From contig JAQFVV010012477.1 of NCBI GenBank assembly GCA_028023455.1, positions 2,566,650-2,630,649 on the forward strand: DNA of 64,000 nt, written 5' to 3'. Shown here one piece after another: positions 59,903-64,000 of this stretch (position 1 is its first letter; the number at the start of each line of letters is the position of its first letter). The notes beneath the pieces were generated by a model. The model worked only from the letters and a program-made list of their open reading frames with translations. It was not told where the DNA came from and searched no databases. Source of the stretch: Epiperipatus broadwayi. Taxonomy: Eukaryota; Onychophora; Udeonychophora; Euonychophora; Peripatidae. The position numbers were made by a program, and so were the translations under genes.

Positions 59903-60870
59903 GTGTAATTGTTTATAAATACTTTAACCAGACATTCTTTATGTTATGGTAAAACTTTTTTTAAATTTTATTTATATTTATTCTTATAAAATAATGATGT
60001 GAAAGCAAGGTTCTGTAATAATATATAGAAAATCAAAAGGCAAATTTTACTGATCATAAATATATTTAAAGGAATTAAAATAATCAATAGTCACTGATGA
60101 AATAATAATAATACATTAAATAGAGCATGTGATTGAAACTTACATGAAATGAGGGAATATGGAAATAAATACAGATGCAAATTAAATAATTAGAAAATTA
60201 TTCACATTTTAGTTAACTTTGTTAAAGAAAATAATAAAAAAAAATAATTAAATGAATTTTAACATCTTTGATTATCTATAAATTTTTAATTTGCAAAGTC
60301 TGCAATAAACATTTTGTAATAAATGTCAGATGTAAATCTTTCTATAAATTCAAATGGATGCTGAAATGAGAGAAACAAAACAAATGGATAACATAAGTTA
60401 AACCCTTTACTTTAATTACATTCAACAAATATTAATCCCTTTATCTTCTCATATATTAAAAACAATATAACATATAACGATTACCTTATCACTCTTTCAA
60501 ATACACACTGGAAATGCATATGCAAATAAATATATAAATATTTTAGATTTAAAACGTAGAGATTCTCTGTCTTAGTAATAAATTTTCAAGAGCTCTATAA
60601 AAAGAAAATTATGCTCACATAATAATTATTTTAAAAATTATCAAGAGTTTTGTTACTATTGTATTAAATTAGAAAAACTCTTTTTCAAAGTTCATATAAA
60701 AAGTTCTTCATTTTCAAATCCATGAATAATGAAGCTTGATATAAGCAGTGATCAAATTTGCTTTTGATTAAAATTTAGCCTTCATTCTTTTAGTTATTAT
60801 TGTGCTCTTTTTTACTTCTAATTAGTATAGTTTTGCTATAATAAGATGAATTTTCATCATATTGTTATTA
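59903..60870 (+). repeat. Direct repeat G, left copy (about 0.95 kb)
   Basis: Diverged match to 62641-63590 at a constant offset of about 2.73 kb. Landmarks in order: TATAAATACT-CAACCA-ACAT, TTCTGTAATAAT-TATAGAA, TTAAAATAATCAATA, GATGAAATAATAATA, GTTAAAGAAAATAATAAA, CAAATACAC-GAAATG, AGAGCTCTATAAAAAGAAAA. Could be an old segmental duplication or very old LTRs. Confidence 0.7.
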
Positions 60871-61059
60871 TAATCACTGTTAGTGCTTTTAAGTTTATCA
60901 GCTGCCTTTGATTAAATTATATTTCTCTTGGGATATCTTATGATATATGGATTCAACTTTCTCTTGAACTCAGAATAGATTTGAGATGGTTCAAATAATG
61001 GCATTTATAATATCTAGCAGCTGCTCCTAAGTGATGATCTTCTATTGTTATCTATTCTG

Positions 61060-62209
61060 TTTTTGTCATCACATTTAGAATAAATTTACCAATGTTGTCA
61101 AATATTCCATGAGGGTTTTCATCATATTTCTTTTTAAAAATTATTATGCTAACAAGGCAGGATATATATGAGTTCACATTATGGGGCTGTTCATTGCCTT
61201 GTTTAACAATCAATCTAAAATTTTAGAAGACTGTGATTATTATCATTTGATATCATTATGTTGATGTTTTCTAGTACAACATTTGCAATATATATTTCCA
61301 TTTGTTTTTCTAGTGTGTCAACACATTTATCTTTACATTATATTGTTACCTTTAATTTCTTTATTATACTATTGATATTTGTTTTTGACTTTGATTTTCT
61401 ATTGCCTATGAGTCACCATTCTGCTTGCTTTAATTTTTGTACATTTTGTCACAAATTTTTTTCTATTGGCTTCACCATTTGTCTCAACTCATCAGTGATG
61501 ACCATATTCTTATTCGTTTAACTGACTTGAGTATCAAATTCATTCATCTGGTAATTCATCCCCTGAAATATACCTGAAATTGTACTGATCCCTGATTGAA
61601 TTTTTCCATTTATTGTTTTTATTATCTTGTCATTTATTTTAGTGGTGACTAGTAAGCAATACTCTTGAATAACTTTGATTACTTCCTCCTTTTGAATTTT
61701 AATGACATTTTCCATTTATACTTTATATTGTTTGTATAATGTTTGGAATGAGCACTCCATTTCTATTTTAAAATTTTTTAACTCTCCTCTTACATTGTCT
61801 TTCATGACTTGTCTTTGAAAAGCTTTGCAGCTTCTTGGGATTCTTGGAGTTTCTTGTCTATATTTTGGACTTTTGTTTTAACTTCTTCCCTTGACTCTTC
61901 TATTTTTTTTAAATCATAAATTTAACCTTCACTTTTTCTCTTAACATTAAATTTTCAGCTCATACTTTTTCCAATTTGTCTTTTATTATTTTTATTTTCT
62001 TAAATTATCTCTAACTTTGCTACTAATTTTTTAGAATTATCTTTTAATTCTTTAGAATAATCTTCTAATCTTTTAGAATTATCTTTTCTTTTTTTAAAAT
62101 TATTTTCTAATTTTGCTTCTTGCCTTTCTTCTAACCATTTTATTAGATTAATAATTTATTGGAGACCAAGGTTAGATCTACCCACCAAATCTTCGTTAGT
62201 TTTCTCCAT
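61060..62209 (-). pseudogene. Decayed coiled-coil ORF between the direct repeats
   Basis: On the minus strand a start at 62209-62207 gives MEKTNEDLVGRSNLGLQ and then a stop. Broken frames continue with heptad-like, Lys/Glu/Asn-rich strings (LEERQEAKLENNFKKRK, SKELKDNSKKLVAKLEI, VQNIDKKLQESQEAAK) and end with a 65-residue frame (61715-61518, MENVIKIQKEEVIKVIQEYC). A long coiled coil suggests a LINE ORF1-like or structural protein. The family is not recognised. It lies inside the two copies of direct repeat G. Confidence 0.4.
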
Positions 62210-62640
62210 ACTACTCAATTTTTAATAAAATGAAATATTAAATAAGAAATAAAATATTTTTCAACAAATATATTTATCATAAATATAGTAATCCTAGATA
62301 TACTTTCATTTCCATTATTGTCCATACTAACACATGTTGAATTATCACATACAATAAAATGTTATCTATTCTTATTTCATTATCTTTAGGGAGTGATATA
62401 AAATTATTGTTATTAATTACCATTTGTTTTATCCAAGTGAAAGACAGATATAAAATAAAATATATGAAATGATTAAAAAATATTTATTTCAATCATGAGA
62501 TAAAATTTTACTAATAATGTTAATGATTCTCACATTAGTCACAAGTCCATAATCAACAGATTTTGTCTGCAATTATTCAACAAGCCCCACACTAGACACA
62601 AATTTATAATAAAACAAGTGAGGTTGGATTGAAGTGTAAT

Positions 62641-63590
62641 GGATTATAAATACTCCAACCAAACATCTTTTATGGAATAAGGAGACTTTTGTTGTTTTGA
62701 AATTTTATTTTTATTTACCCCTATAAAATAAAGATGTGAATACAATGTTTTGTAATAATTTATAGAAGGGAAAATTTTATTGATTTTAAATATATTTAAA
62801 ACAATTAAAATAATCAATAATCAATAATCTAAGGTGAAATAATAATAATAGTTTAAATCAGACATGTGACTAAAACTTATGCAAAATGAGTGAATATCCT
62901 AATAAATAATACAGATACAAATTAAATAAGAAGCTCATTCACATTCTATTTGACATCGTTAAAGAAAATAATAAAGAAAAAATAAGTCAATGAACATTAA
63001 CAACTTCGATCAGCTATAAAATTTTAATTTGAAAAATCTGATACGATCATTTTAAAATAAATGTTAAAAATCCAAATAGTGTGAAAATGAGGAAAATAAA
63101 GTGAAGAGATACTGTGAATGACCTCCTTACTTTGATTAAATTCAACAGTTGGTAATCATTTTGCTTATCTCCCCACAAATTAAAATACATATTACATATA
63201 ATCTAACTATCTGATTATTCACTCAAATACACTAGAAATGAATATGCACATAAAAATATAAAATTATAGGATTCAAATTTGTAGATTACCTGACTTAGTC
63301 ATAAATCTCAAGAGCTCTATAAAAAGAAAATAATACATGCATAATAATTATTTAGAACAAAATTTCAAGTCTTTTATTATTATTGAATTGAATTATGCAA
63401 ACTTTTTTTCTTAGTTTGAACAAACATTTCTTTATCTTGAAATCTGTGAGCAGTGAAGATTGTTACAAGCAGTGGCCAAATTTGTTTTTAGATGACAATT
63501 TAACCTTGACCCTGATTAGTTGCATTTGCACTCCTTTTTGCAGAATGATGCAACTTTCTAGAATGTTCATTGGTCAGTTTAAAGAAAAGT
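62641..63590 (+). repeat. Direct repeat G, right copy
   Basis: Partner of 59903-60870 as described there; similarity fades after about 63590. The frame at 63395-63592 and its antisense have no independent support. Confidence 0.7.
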
Positions 63591-64000
63591 AAACAAGTTA
63601 TCCATAGGAATTTAATACAGCAGAAGTGAAATAACTTTACTACTAATGAACAACTATCTTTCCTTCTACAATTTTTTGAAAAGTTTACAGATAAGATTAT
63701 TATAGTGATAATAACTATTTTTTTTTGAATACAGATAAAATCTTGATAAATGTATATAGGCAAACTTTGTGGAAAATGTCAGAATCATTTGACCATTTTC
63801 TGCATTAATTTTTCTAGCCATGGATGTTGGCATTTGAACAATAATATGAATCTATAATAAGACATCCCATATTTATGGTAGCTCATTCAAATGGTATGTG
63901 AAATTTTCTTAATTCTATTTTATCTTATTAGCACATTTTCTATTATTCTTTTAAGAATTCTAGAATAGATCATATAGTAAATCATTTAATTGGTTTTATA
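63591..64000. other. AT-rich sequence to the window end, nothing recognised
   Basis: No feature supported. Confidence 0.5.

Overview
This is a gene-poor, very AT-rich stretch of a eukaryotic nuclear genome. The mix of elements (Penelope-like elements, RTE-type and other LINEs, a hAT transposase relic, a tRNA-derived SINE, many (TA)n, (ATT)n, (GTA)n and GATA microsatellites) suggests an animal, most likely an invertebrate. I cannot name the species. I find no host gene with exons, no bacterial operon, no RNA gene other than SINE tRNA heads, and no CRISPR array. Essentially everything recognisable is transposon, in various states of decay.

Layout. 1-960: dead 3' half of an RTE-type LINE. 1.04-6.2 kb and 25.2-30.03 kb: two inverted, diverged copies of a roughly 5-kb non-coding repeat, each bounded by (TA)n; together they form the outer arms of a 29-kb structure. 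6.2-12.7 kb: AT-rich filler with foldback repeats, a second RTE 3' end, a 96-bp tandem duplication and a SINE with an 18-bp target-site duplication. 12.9-15.2 kb: a 5'-truncated Penelope-like element (PLE1) as a head-to-head palindrome with a 14-nt centre. 15.65-18 kb: a second SINE copy and a 1.4-kb repeat present again at 33.4-34.8 kb. 19.07-25.19 kb: a second Penelope family (PLE2) as a nearly symmetric head-to-head pair, each with reverse transcriptase and GIY-YIG endonuclease. 30-37.9 kb: AT-rich filler, SINE, the second 1.4-kb repeat copy and a LINE C-terminal relic. 40.3-46.3 kb: a nearly complete two-ORF LINE on the minus strand, with ATT/TTA microsatellites at both ends. 46.3-46.6 kb: a compound hairpin and microsatellite structure. 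47.2-48.9 kb: hAT transposase pseudogene. 49.5-52.7 kb: four foldbacks, one a miniature palindromic PLE2 3' end. 53.8-64 kb: local duplications, a GATA microsatellite, a GC-richer decayed coding-like segment and a pair of 1-kb direct repeats around a coiled-coil ORF relic.

The recurring theme is inverted duplication. Foldbacks from about 40 bp to 3 kb per arm occur at about a dozen sites, most ending in (TA)n. Several carry a small stem-loop followed by GAAAC that resembles the hammerhead ribozymes known from Penelope-like elements. Palindromic insertion of PLE 3' ends, with the same asymmetric ends at two separate loci, is the most interesting signal in the window.
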